Shown here piece after piece: positions 8,461 to 14,836 of a DNA stretch of 22,589 bases (position 1 is its first letter; each line of letters begins with the position of its first letter). The stretch comes from a virus. Under the pieces are notes generated by a model. That model saw nothing but the letters and a program-made list of their open reading frames with translations. It did no database searches and was not told the origin of the DNA. Location of the stretch: the IMG/VR virus record IMGVR_UViG_3300002132_000015, positions 1-22,589 of that record; one strand, written 5' to 3'. Both the position numbers and the translations under genes were made by a program.

Positions 8461-9528
8461 TTATCCTAATGTTAAAGCATATGAAACGGCAATATCTTCC
8501 GCTTGCGTACCACTAACAGCACCAGATGTACCTGCAGGGCTTGCCCATACTGCGCCATCCCACACTTCAAGAGCTTTAGAATTAGTGTTATATCGTGTCA
8601 TTCCAACTGGTAGTGCTCCGTAGCCTAACAGCCCGCTTGGACGTTGGGCATCAGAACCAACTGGCGGAACAAAGCCTCCAGTTCCTTGAATCTTAAAATA
8701 TCCTGTTCCGCTCTGTGCAATTTGACTAATTGCTCCGGATACCACATTAGTAATAGTGTTATCAGATATTTTAAAATTGCCTAATCTAACGCCGCCGCTG
8801 CCATTGCCGTCGATATATAAATCTAAACCAGTAGTTGTTGTGATTTCGTTGTCGCGGAACATCAAGTTGCCAATGTCTAGTGACGGGACTTGAATAGAGT
8901 CTGTGTAAAAATCGTAAGCGTAAACTGCTCTCCAACGGAAAGCAGCAGAACCTAAATCATATGTGTTGTCAGCTTGGGGAACTAGATCACTTTTGATACT
9001 AGCATTAATTACAATCTCGTCTGTTAGTGCATCACCGATCTGAATGTTGCCACCAATTACCACGTTGCCAGTAGCGTTTATATTTCCAGTGACATCTAGA
9101 TTACCTGTAATATTTGTATTTCCAATAATGCTAACAATGCCTGCTCCGTTTGGAACTAGTTCAATAGAACTGTTAGAAACTGTTGTGGAAATTTTATTAC
9201 CTTGCAATTGCAAATCGTCGATTTGTAATCTGCTGTGATATACTGTAGCTTCGCCTGCCGCTGCGGAAAAGTTAATTGTCGAACTATCACTAGTAATAGT
9301 ATTACCTGTGATGTGAAAGTTTCCAACGTTTAGTTGATTGTCGACTGTAATATCAGTAGTGTGGATGTGACCGTTGACGTCTAAGTCTGTAGAGGGCGTG
9401 GCTGTCTTGACACCAATTCTAGAATTGTTTACATCTATATATAATAGATCAGTCTCAAAAGCTAAATCTACGCCTGCGCGAAGTAGATTTGACTTCAGGA
9501 GTTGACCTGAAATGCGACCAATAGCCAT
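8461..9528 (-). CDS. Fibre-type virion structural protein, GRISGQLL family (355 aa)
   Basis: ATG at 9526-9528 follows a strong GAGGAG site. The N-terminus (IGRISGQLLKSNLLRAGVDL, then LLYIDVNNSRIGVKTATP) is shared with the 363-aa gene upstream, so they are paralogues. The middle is made of short repeats of the type GNTNITGNLDVTGNINATGN, typical of trimeric beta-fibre shafts. NTYDLGSAAFRWRAVYAYDF follows, a motif common in phage tail fibres. A C-terminal module (RYNT...LEVWDGAVWAS) and the end AVSYALTLG parallel the other paralogue. Probable role: a fibre or whisker subunit. The gene is preceded by an unusually long leader with its own late-type promoter, so it may be expressed separately from the upstream paralogue. 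Confidence 0.85.
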   Translation of the reverse strand: MAIGRISGQLLKSNLLRAGVDLAFETDLLYIDVNNSRIGVKTATPSTDLDVNGHIHTTDITVDNQLNVGNFHITGNTITSDSSTINFSAAAGEATVYHSRLQIDDLQLQGNKISTTVSNSSIELVPNGAGIVSIIGNTNITGNLDVTGNINATGNVVIGGNIQIGDALTDEIVINASIKSDLVPQADNTYDLGSAAFRWRAVYAYDFYTDSIQVPSLDIGNLMFRDNEITTTTGLDLYIDGNGSGGVRLGNFKISDNTITNVVSGAISQIAQSGTGYFKIQGTGGFVPPVGSDAQRPSGLLGYGALPVGMTRYNTNSKALEVWDGAVWASPAGTSGAVSGTQAEDIAVSYALTLG

Positions 9529-9645
9529 GCGCTCTCCTCATAAGCAAAACACCGTGTTGCACGGATAACCAATTTCTCATCCCTTACGGGCTCTTTGCTG
9601 GTTTACCACAGTCGGATCCTGCTCAGGTCGGCCAACCCTTGCAAT
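9529..9645 (-). other. Long structured 5' leader upstream of the 355-aa fibre gene
   Basis: This is the longest non-coding stretch in the window. If transcription starts about 6 nt downstream of the CATAAATA motif at 9652-9659, the leader is about 117 nt. Read on the minus strand it holds several small potential hairpins: GGTT-GGCC-GACC, CCC-GTAA-GGG (GNRA-type loop), and CCGTG-CAA-CACGG at 9552-9564 shortly before the GAGGAG site. It matches no RNA family that I can name. It might control translation or attenuate transcription. Confidence 0.45.
9552..9564 (-). other. Hairpin CCGTG-CAA-CACGG in the leader
   Basis: A perfect 5-bp stem with a 3-nt loop lies about 15 nt upstream of the ribosome binding site of the 355-aa gene. 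On the minus strand it is followed by TGTTTT. It resembles a weak intrinsic terminator or a structure near the translation start. The stem is short and the U-tract interrupted, so termination is doubtful. Confidence 0.35.
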
Positions 9646-9651
9646 TACATG

Positions 9652-9659
9652 TATTTATG
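9652..9659 (-). promoter_or_regulatory. T4-type late promoter candidate CATAAATA
   Basis: The minus strand reads CATAAATA, seven of eight bases of the T4 late consensus. It lies in the gap between the two fibre paralogues, 12 bases past the stop codon of the first. It would drive the 355-aa gene and the downstream genes through the long leader at 9529-9645. Confidence 0.55.
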
Positions 9660-9671
9660 CCTTTGGAGAAA

Positions 9672-10763
9672 TTACCCTAGAACAAGAGTCCAGACATTGC
9701 CTAGATCGTTCATAATAGTTTCAGTGACCTCATCACCACCACCTGTGGATAATGTCCATACGCTGCCATCGAAACATTCAAGATATTCTTGATCAGTATT
9801 CCATCTCGTTTCACCTAACTCCGGCGATGTTGTTCGTTCTGCATCTGTACCTGCAGGAATCAGCATTCCGTTGTCACCTGCGAATCGATAATAAGATGGG
9901 CCAGTCACTGCTAAATTTAGTGATGTATTATTGAGATTAGTAATATCACTATCTTCCCACTTAGTACGTTCAATATAAACAATACCAGTATCGGGATTTA
10001 AAGTAATGTCTTCATTAGACTGCTGTGCAAAAATTTGATTATTAACGCCGTCTAGTTTAGTCTGTCCACTGATTGTGACAGATAGCGGGTGTAATGCATC
10101 TCCGGCATATCCGCCTTTTGTAATGTTAGTCCAGTCTGGAGAATGTAGTTGTGCCCAGCGTCTAGGACTAGAGTCACCTGCATCCCATCCCAACGTATAT
10201 GTTAGGTCGTCCCCGGGTAATATGTCTTGAGTAAAGTCTGTATTAACTGTGACAGTATCAAGAATTTGATCGCCAAGTATTAATCGACTTAATCCAATTA
10301 AATCGCCATCCATGGAAATATTTCCGCTAACTGCAAGATTACCTGTGATGAGTGTGTTTGCTGCCAGTTCGATTGTTCCTGAACCGTTTGGATCAAATAC
10401 AATGTTAGAATCGTTGACACTAGAAATTAAATTTCCATCAAGTACTAAATTAGCGGTTGTTAATCTATCATGAAATATTTCGCTGCCAGCAATATAAACA
10501 TCAATGCCGCCTACACTTGTTGTAAATATACCAGCTGTATTAATTCTAATATTATCAATAGAAGCAGTGTTGTCACTGGTTAATTCTAATGAGTGTATAT
10601 CTAAATTAACATCTAGATCGTAAATTGGTGAGGTTTGATTAATACTAATCTTTTGATTAGATACATCAAGATACAGTAAGTCTGTTTCAACAGATAAGTC
10701 AACCCCAGCGCGGAGTAAGTTGTCGTCTAATAGTTGACCACCTATGCGCCCTACTTGACTCAT
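9672..10763 (-). CDS. Fibre-type virion structural protein, GRIGGQLL family (363 aa)
   Basis: ATG at 10761-10763 follows the stop codon of the 191-aa gene by 2 nt with no strong ribosome binding site, so translation is probably coupled. The N-terminus (VGRIGGQLLDDNLLRAGVDL, then LLYLDVSNQKISI) pairs it with the 355-aa protein. The centre has fibre-like repeats (NTLITGNLAVSGNISMDGD) followed by LTYTLGWDAGDSSPRRWAQL, a variant of the YDLGS...RW motif of phage fibres. The C-terminus has PAGTDAERT, RWNTDQEYLECFDGSVW and the end VWTLVLG. The two paralogues are clearly diverged at DNA level. Probable role: a second fibre or whisker subunit, perhaps forming a heteromer with its paralogue. Confidence 0.85.
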   Translation of the reverse strand: MSQVGRIGGQLLDDNLLRAGVDLSVETDLLYLDVSNQKISINQTSPIYDLDVNLDIHSLELTSDNTASIDNIRINTAGIFTTSVGGIDVYIAGSEIFHDRLTTANLVLDGNLISSVNDSNIVFDPNGSGTIELAANTLITGNLAVSGNISMDGDLIGLSRLILGDQILDTVTVNTDFTQDILPGDDLTYTLGWDAGDSSPRRWAQLHSPDWTNITKGGYAGDALHPLSVTISGQTKLDGVNNQIFAQQSNEDITLNPDTGIVYIERTKWEDSDITNLNNTSLNLAVTGPSYYRFAGDNGMLIPAGTDAERTTSPELGETRWNTDQEYLECFDGSVWTLSTGGGDEVTETIMNDLGNVWTLVLG

Positions 10764-10765
10764 AA

Positions 10766-11341
10766 TTAGTTGGCGTATCCGTAGTAAACAGTCACGTAAA
10801 CTGGATTACCGCCACCTCCTGTTGCTGGTACTGGAGATGTAAATTTAACATACCACCCATCTGCATATGGACTACCTGGGCCGCTTAAACTACCACTAAC
10901 ACTTTGTACTACTGTGTAGTTTGTTGTGGAAATTTGCATAACATTTTCTACTAATACAACAATGTTATCTGCGCTTGCTGAGTAAGATGTCACAAAGCTA
11001 GTGTTTAAAGGACCAAATACTGTTTCTGTTCCATCGCCAGGTCCAATTGTTTGTTTAGTAATCGCACTAGCTACTGGGCTGGCAACTACTACCCAAGTTC
11101 CGCCGACATATGCTTCTACAGAATTTAGTGTGGTATTATATCTAATAGTTCCGTTAGCGTCAGTGGGTTGTCTAACCCCTGTAAGTTGAGGGCGTTCTGA
11201 TGTACTGCCTTTGGGCAACATTAGGCCACCGTGTGCATTCATAACAACACGACTAGCCGGACCGTTAGCATCAGGATATGCAATCAATGTTCGATCATTG
11301 ATGCTAAACTTTGAGATGTTTTTAGTCTTTAGGAATTTCAT
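10766..11341 (-). CDS. Small fibre-tip-like structural protein (191 aa)
   Basis: The start ATG overlaps the TGA stop of the 133-aa gene (ATGA at 11338-11341), so translation is coupled. Two parts are visible. The N-terminal part has LPKGSTSERP and then GTIRYNTTLNSVEAYVGGTW, a module found at the end of many phage fibres and also in the 355- and 363-aa proteins here. The C-terminal part (about residues 95-191) has GDGTETVFGP, NIVVLVENVMQISTTNYTVV, WYVKFTSPVPA and VYVTVYYGYAN. That arrangement is common in phage virion proteins that bear a beta-sandwich appendage. Likely a fibre or collar accessory protein; the exact place in the virion is unknown. Confidence 0.8.
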   Translation of the reverse strand: MKFLKTKNISKFSINDRTLIAYPDANGPASRVVMNAHGGLMLPKGSTSERPQLTGVRQPTDANGTIRYNTTLNSVEAYVGGTWVVVASPVASAITKQTIGPGDGTETVFGPLNTSFVTSYSASADNIVVLVENVMQISTTNYTVVQSVSGSLSGPGSPYADGWYVKFTSPVPATGGGGNPVYVTVYYGYAN

Positions 11342-11739
11342 ACTGCTAACGCACTCACTAATACACTTAGCCTGCCTGTATCGCTAGTGCCTACCCAAAT
11401 TTCATCACCGCTTTCTAGCACAACTCTTTCTTCACTGAAGAACACAGTTTCGCCTGCTGGAACAACTAAACTACTAACAATTAAATTTCCTGCAACATAG
11501 GATTTTCCACTTCTAACAAGATACACGTTTACTGTGACTGCATTTGTTGTTTCGTCTGCTGTAGTTGCTGCTGCTGTATTACAAAATGCAATTGTTGTAA
11601 TTGCATTAGTTCTACCTATAACTCCACCTGCAATTGGTCCACCAGTTGTTGAACTAGTAAATACCTTTACAGGTACACTAACTGATGATGAATCAATTAA
11701 TGAAATTGTATTTTCTGGATTTTCGTAATTTCTAATCAT
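11338..11739 (-). CDS. Small beta-rich structural protein (133 aa)
   Basis: ATG at 11737-11739 follows an AGAGGCAG ribosome binding site. The product consists of alternating strands and turns, rich in Val, Thr and Ser: VSVPVKVFTSST, ITTIAFCNTAA, AVTVNVYLVRSG, LIVSSLVVPAGETVFF, ERVVLESGDEIWVGTS and LSVLVSALAV. There are no helices, membrane segments or signal peptide. The layout resembles the 110-aa protein at 8124-8456 (strand, C-N, strand, VPAG/IPP turn, G-x-x-[VL]-x-L, final strand). It probably forms a beta-sandwich decoration or adaptor. The function is inferred only from context among virion genes. Confidence 0.75.
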   Translation of the reverse strand: MIRNYENPENTISLIDSSSVSVPVKVFTSSTTGGPIAGGVIGRTNAITTIAFCNTAAATTADETTNAVTVNVYLVRSGKSYVAGNLIVSSLVVPAGETVFFSEERVVLESGDEIWVGTSDTGRLSVLVSALAV

Positions 11740-11748
11740 ATCTGCCTC

Positions 11749-12813
11749 TTAAAATAGCATACTAAAAACTAATGCTTTATTTTTGCTTATTAACTCACCA
11801 CTTCTCTTGGCAGTTTCTGCACTATCATTTTGGAACCATACACCAGAAGTTCCTATTCCCGGTTCTGCTGCATATATCACAGTATTATCTGCTACATAAG
11901 CTGGTGTGACGTTTATTTTTTCTAGCTGCAAGGCGTAATTTGTTTGTAATTTACCAGTACCTTGTGTTCTAATATAAATGTTTTCGTTGGTAATACTGTC
12001 TTTAGTAGTTAGTTCATTTCTGTTTTCACCACCGCCTAATTCTAAATTGCCAATTTCAAATCTATTATTGAAAATTTGAGAAGTTAATTCACCATCAATA
12101 ATGATACTGATAGCGCTCTCGCCGTTGGAGTCAAACCCAGTTTGATCTTGGAGATAAGATTCAGAACCCGGAACCAGTGGGTCACCTGTTTCTAAATCTT
12201 TATCAGTTATGATAACTCTGGTATCTTGACTTTGCGGAGCAACAATCTGGAAAGTTGGATTGTTTAGAATAGCATCGTCTACATATTTTTTATTAGGAAG
12301 ATCGTCATCTGCAGTCACTTGATCTTCGTAATTTGTAGTGCCGAATACTTTTACAACACCAGTACCTGTACCAATTAGCGTTAAGTCGCCAGTGTCGGTT
12401 GTAGAGCTAGTTAAAATTTCTTTTAGTCGTACTCTACTAAATGTATAGTTAAACGGACCAGGTGCTGTTCCGTGCGCTAATATCCAAGTATTATTAATTT
12501 CGTCCCATAAGAACGATGCATTATTTTGTGGTTCGGTACTGGGATTGACAGAAGTAGTATCACCCCTGTCAATCTCAATTCCTGAATAATCTAGTGTAAC
12601 TCCTGGACCATCTTCACCAGTGTTTAAGGTGATAACGTTATCAGTGATATTTAAATTAGTAGCCTCAACTGCTAATGTCTCACCTTGAACTACTAGATTA
12701 CCGGTTATAACAACCTGACCTCCAGTAGCAGCCGGTCCAGTGTCAAGAACGATCTTGGCACCTTCACCTGCTTTAATATTATAGTCACCGTTGACCTGTA
12801 GAAGTTGGCCCAT
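11749..12813 (-). CDS. Fibre-like virion structural protein (354 aa)
   Basis: ATG at 12811-12813 has AGGATT upstream, and the gene follows the 131-aa gene after 14 nt. Near the N-terminus are GGQVVITGNLVVQGETL and TNLNITDNVITLNTGEDGPG, followed by YSGIEIDRG and ASFLWDE...TWILAHG. I associate this block with structural proteins of marine T4-like phages. A central part (DLPNKKYVDDAILNN) resembles the KKYVD motifs of phage fibres. The protein ends with GTSGVWFQN and then KRSGELISKNKALVFSMLF, a C-terminal signature often seen in phage fibre-type proteins. Probable role: a beta-fibre subunit. It is not a close paralogue of the 355/363-aa pair, but it shares the ITGNL-type shaft repeat. Confidence 0.82.
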   Translation of the reverse strand: MGQLLQVNGDYNIKAGEGAKIVLDTGPAATGGQVVITGNLVVQGETLAVEATNLNITDNVITLNTGEDGPGVTLDYSGIEIDRGDTTSVNPSTEPQNNASFLWDEINNTWILAHGTAPGPFNYTFSRVRLKEILTSSTTDTGDLTLIGTGTGVVKVFGTTNYEDQVTADDDLPNKKYVDDAILNNPTFQIVAPQSQDTRVIITDKDLETGDPLVPGSESYLQDQTGFDSNGESAISIIIDGELTSQIFNNRFEIGNLELGGGENRNELTTKDSITNENIYIRTQGTGKLQTNYALQLEKINVTPAYVADNTVIYAAEPGIGTSGVWFQNDSAETAKRSGELISKNKALVFSMLF

Positions 12814-12827
12814 TGTTTAATCCTAAA

Positions 12828-13223
12828 TTAAGCGATCGCTGTTAGTGCAATAAAGTCTGCTGACGAATCGTTTTCAAATACCCAAGTATATCTATTACCT
12901 GAGAAATCAGTAGCGACACGTTTAGTAATCTTAGCAATTGATACTTGATTGTCTTCACCGTTGCTGCCAATATATCCTTGGATTCTCATTTCGCCTGCTG
13001 TTGCTGGCTCGCCAGAAACTACGATTGCGGTTGTATATGCAGAAGTTGTTCCGATATTCCCAACTTGGGAAACAACGAAAGTTTTAGCACCACGCTGTTT
13101 AATAATAACACCGTCTGTTCTTAAACTTGCATCGTAAAAATCAACTCTAATTCCTGTGGCTGCTGCTGCGCCTGTGCCGATAACATCAACACCTAATATA
13201 TCTTTTCTTAATGGACGTCCCAT
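12828..13223 (-). CDS. Small virion-region protein (131 aa), function unknown
   Basis: I place the start at ATG 13221-13223 (MGRPLRKDILGVDVIG) because it follows a perfect AAGGAG site at good spacing. The frame is open upstream to an ATG at 13286, but the added residues would run through the ribosome binding site. The protein starts with a basic segment and a Gly/Ala stretch (GTGAAAATGIRVDFYD). A beta-rich domain follows (GVIIKQRGAKTFVVS, TTAIVVSGE, MRIQGYIGS, ISIAKITK-like strands, NRYTWVFENDSSADF). It is the first gene after a late-type promoter and an 83-nt leader and heads the fibre gene set, so a structural role is likely. No family was recognised with confidence. Confidence 0.75.
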   Translation of the reverse strand: MGRPLRKDILGVDVIGTGAAAATGIRVDFYDASLRTDGVIIKQRGAKTFVVSQVGNIGTTSAYTTAIVVSGEPATAGEMRIQGYIGSNGEDNQVSIAKITKRVATDFSGNRYTWVFENDSSADFIALTAIA

Positions 13224-13306
13224 TTGTTTCTCCTTAAATTGACGTTTTAGGTCTACGCGGTGGGTAGTTTCCGCATAAGCCCTCATACATGAGGTACCCT
13301 CTATGA
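13224..13306 (-). other. Leader of the fibre operon with hairpin and possible short upstream ORF
   Basis: From the predicted start near 13306 to ATG 13223 the leader is about 83 nt. It contains a CCTCA-TGTA-TGAGG hairpin (13281-13294) and a possible 18-codon ORF from ATG 13290 to TAA ending at 13234 (MYEGLCGNYPPRRPKTSI), whose stop touches the ribosome binding site of the 131-aa gene. An AGAGGG lies about 7 nt before that ATG. Whether the short ORF is translated is unknown. Confidence 0.35.
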
Positions 13307-13311
13307 TAAAG

Positions 13312-13319
13312 TATTTATC
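13312..13319 (-). promoter_or_regulatory. T4-type late promoter candidate GATAAATA
   Basis: The minus strand reads GATAAATA, seven of eight bases of the T4 late consensus, overlapping the stop codon of the 89-aa gene. It would drive the 131-aa gene and the structural genes after it. Confidence 0.55.
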
Positions 13320-13584
13320 TTCTACTTAGCAATGACATAAGTTCGATGTTGCCAACCAACAGCAATTTTTGATTAATTGCATCTATTTCGTGTTGTGCTA
13401 GTTCTAGATATTTTTTGCTGTGTGTTTGTCTATAGATTACTAAATGCTTGCTGTATGTTGAGATATGATTTTCTATTAATCGTTCAACGTGCTTGACATC
13501 ATGAACAAACATCGGAAATCGTTTCTTCCACTCGTATATTTGAATACGTAGTTTAGGAAAATCGTTTTCGTTTTCTATTTGCAT
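13315..13584 (-). CDS. Small conserved-looking hypothetical protein (89 aa)
   Basis: ATG at 13582-13584 gives a helix-rich, soluble protein: RIQIYEWKKRFPMFVHDVKH at residues 13-32, then ERLIENHISTYSKHLVIYRQ and a second amphipathic stretch (KYLELAQHEIDAINQKLLLV). There are no cysteines, no membrane segment and no signal peptide. No Shine-Dalgarno sequence is present upstream, and a CTTAAATA late-type motif ends only 7 nt before the ATG. The gene sits alone between the gp23 terminator and the next late-type promoter, so it is probably a single-gene unit. The function is unknown; the regular helical pattern and fit between signals support it being real. Confidence 0.68.
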   Translation of the reverse strand: MQIENENDFPKLRIQIYEWKKRFPMFVHDVKHVERLIENHISTYSKHLVIYRQTHSKKYLELAQHEIDAINQKLLLVGNIELMSLLSRR

Positions 13585-13591
13585 ACACTGA

Positions 13592-13599
13592 TATTTAAG
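13592..13599 (-). promoter_or_regulatory. Weak late-type promoter candidate CTTAAATA
   Basis: The minus strand reads CTTAAATA, matching TATAAATA at six of eight positions. It lies between the gp23 terminator and the 89-aa gene, where a promoter is needed if the terminator is efficient. The predicted start falls about 2 nt before the ATG. Confidence 0.35.
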
Positions 13600-13605
13600 T
13601 CAAAC

Positions 13606-13629
13606 AAAAAGGCCCCGAAGGGCCTTTTT
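13606..13629 (-). terminator. Strong intrinsic terminator after gp23
   Basis: AAAAA-GGCCC-CGAA-GGGCC-TTTTT: a perfect 5-bp GC stem with a 4-nt loop, extended by A-T pairs and followed by a T-run, 21 bases past the gp23 stop. The symmetric A and T runs could let it act on both strands. It separates the head operon from the fibre region. Confidence 0.92.
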
Positions 13630-13649
13630 GAAACGCGATAAAACGTTAA

Positions 13650-14825
13650 TTAAGCAAATCGTAGATTTGCTGCATTTGTAGACAAGTTAACTTTGCCCAA
13701 GTAGTCAGCAGCATTACCAAGAGATGAAGCTGTGTTTGTTAATTCAACATAGCCATATCTTGTCATGAAACTCACGACTGGTTCAAAAGTTGCTGGGTCT
13801 AGTACAACACCGCTTGACATCAATGGGATGTATGGGCAGTAGAATGCAGCAGCATCAGACTCTGAAGCGCCTTTGTATCCAACGATAACGTCATCGTTGT
13901 CTGCATATGTGTTAACATAGATCTTCATTGCGTTGTTCAAAGTACCAACTAGCTTAGTGTTAGTTGGAGCTTCGAATGTACCTTCTGTTGTTCTTGCGAA
14001 CGCAGAAGTTGTAGCACTTTGAAGAATTGTCAATGCAGTTGGGCTTACAACGGCCCAATTACCAGCACCACGACGTGTGCGTTGTGCAATCAAGTTTGCA
14101 GTTCTGTTGATCATAACAGCTAAAGCAGCATGTTCATCACCAACGAAAGTTGCAGTACCAGATACAGCAGCTTGATTATAAGTCTGTGCTGTTGCTGCTA
14201 ATGAACTCAAACTACGTAGGACTTCTTGGTCGATCTCAGCAGTAATCTCTTGTGCAAGAGCTGCCATGATTTCGGCCTCAACGTCGATACCTTGTTGTGC
14301 TTGTGCATCCTGAGCAGCTTCAAAAGTCCAGCGAGCTGATAGCTTGCGGGTTTTAGCTTCTACAGTTTGCTTCAAGATCTGGATGCTCATTTTATTACCA
14401 GCAATACCTTCTTTGGCAGCAGTCGCATCTGCTTTACCATTGGTATTACCTGAATAACCTTCAGCGATCTTGAATGGGCTTAGTGCCTCTTCTCCAGCTG
14501 CGGCTGATCCACCAGCAGATCCGGTGTAGTTATCTGAATAACGAACACGTAGAGTGTGGATTTGACCGACTGGTCCTGTCATTGGCTGTACGCCAACCAA
14601 TTCGTTAGCAATAACGGTTGGCATTACACGTCTGATGACGGGTAGAATAACACGATTTAGTGTTGCTACGTTACCGGCGGATGTTGCACCAGCTGTGGCG
14701 CTCTCTGCGAGATACTTGCGAGTATTTTCTAGAGTAGCTGCCATAACTGAACGCTTATTACCTTGGAGGCCTTCTAATAGGGCGTCCTTGGTTTCCGACC
14801 AGCGACTTTCAAGTAGTTGTGACAT
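13650..14825 (-). CDS. gp23: Major capsid protein, T4 gp23 family (391 aa)
   Basis: This is the shell-forming subunit of the head. The family is shown by VIRRVMPTVIANELVGVQPM and then GPVGQIHTLRVRY at about residues 63-96, which correspond to VRRAIPNLIAFDICGVQPM in T4 gp23 and its GPTGQVF-type continuation. AAGGAGAA precedes ATG 14823-14825. Residues 1-41 (ending YLAE) align in position with the T4 N-terminal delta domain, which gp21 cleaves after FLTE. LAE|S at 39-42 therefore fits the protease consensus, though this is inferred. The protein is clearly shorter than T4 gp23 (521 aa); the delta domain is shorter, and the region corresponding to the T4 insertion domain may be reduced. It directly follows the scaffold gene and ends before a strong terminator, as expected for a very highly expressed product. 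Confidence 0.95.
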   Translation of the reverse strand: MSQLLESRWSETKDALLEGLQGNKRSVMAATLENTRKYLAESATAGATSAGNVATLNRVILPVIRRVMPTVIANELVGVQPMTGPVGQIHTLRVRYSDNYTGSAGGSAAAGEEALSPFKIAEGYSGNTNGKADATAAKEGIAGNKMSIQILKQTVEAKTRKLSARWTFEAAQDAQAQQGIDVEAEIMAALAQEITAEIDQEVLRSLSSLAATAQTYNQAAVSGTATFVGDEHAALAVMINRTANLIAQRTRRGAGNWAVVSPTALTILQSATTSAFARTTEGTFEAPTNTKLVGTLNNAMKIYVNTYADNDDVIVGYKGASESDAAAFYCPYIPLMSSGVVLDPATFEPVVSFMTRYGYVELTNTASSLGNAADYLGKVNLSTNAANLRFA

Positions 14826-14836
14826 TTATGTTCTCC

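Noticed and set aside
9560-9671. tRNA or hammerhead ribozyme in the 143-nt gap
   Set aside because: No cloverleaf with TTC-loop and acceptor stem could be formed, and the hammerhead core CUGANGA...GAAA is not present in the right order.
12832-12839. GCGATCGC, the HIP1 palindrome common in cyanobacterial genomes
   Set aside because: Only one copy was noticed in 22.6 kb, within codons of the 131-aa gene. One copy is too few to argue for a cyanobacterial host.
13224-13286. N-terminal extension of the 131-aa protein starting at ATG 13286
   Set aside because: The extension runs through a good AAGGAG site, and the residues it adds look unlike the rest of the protein.
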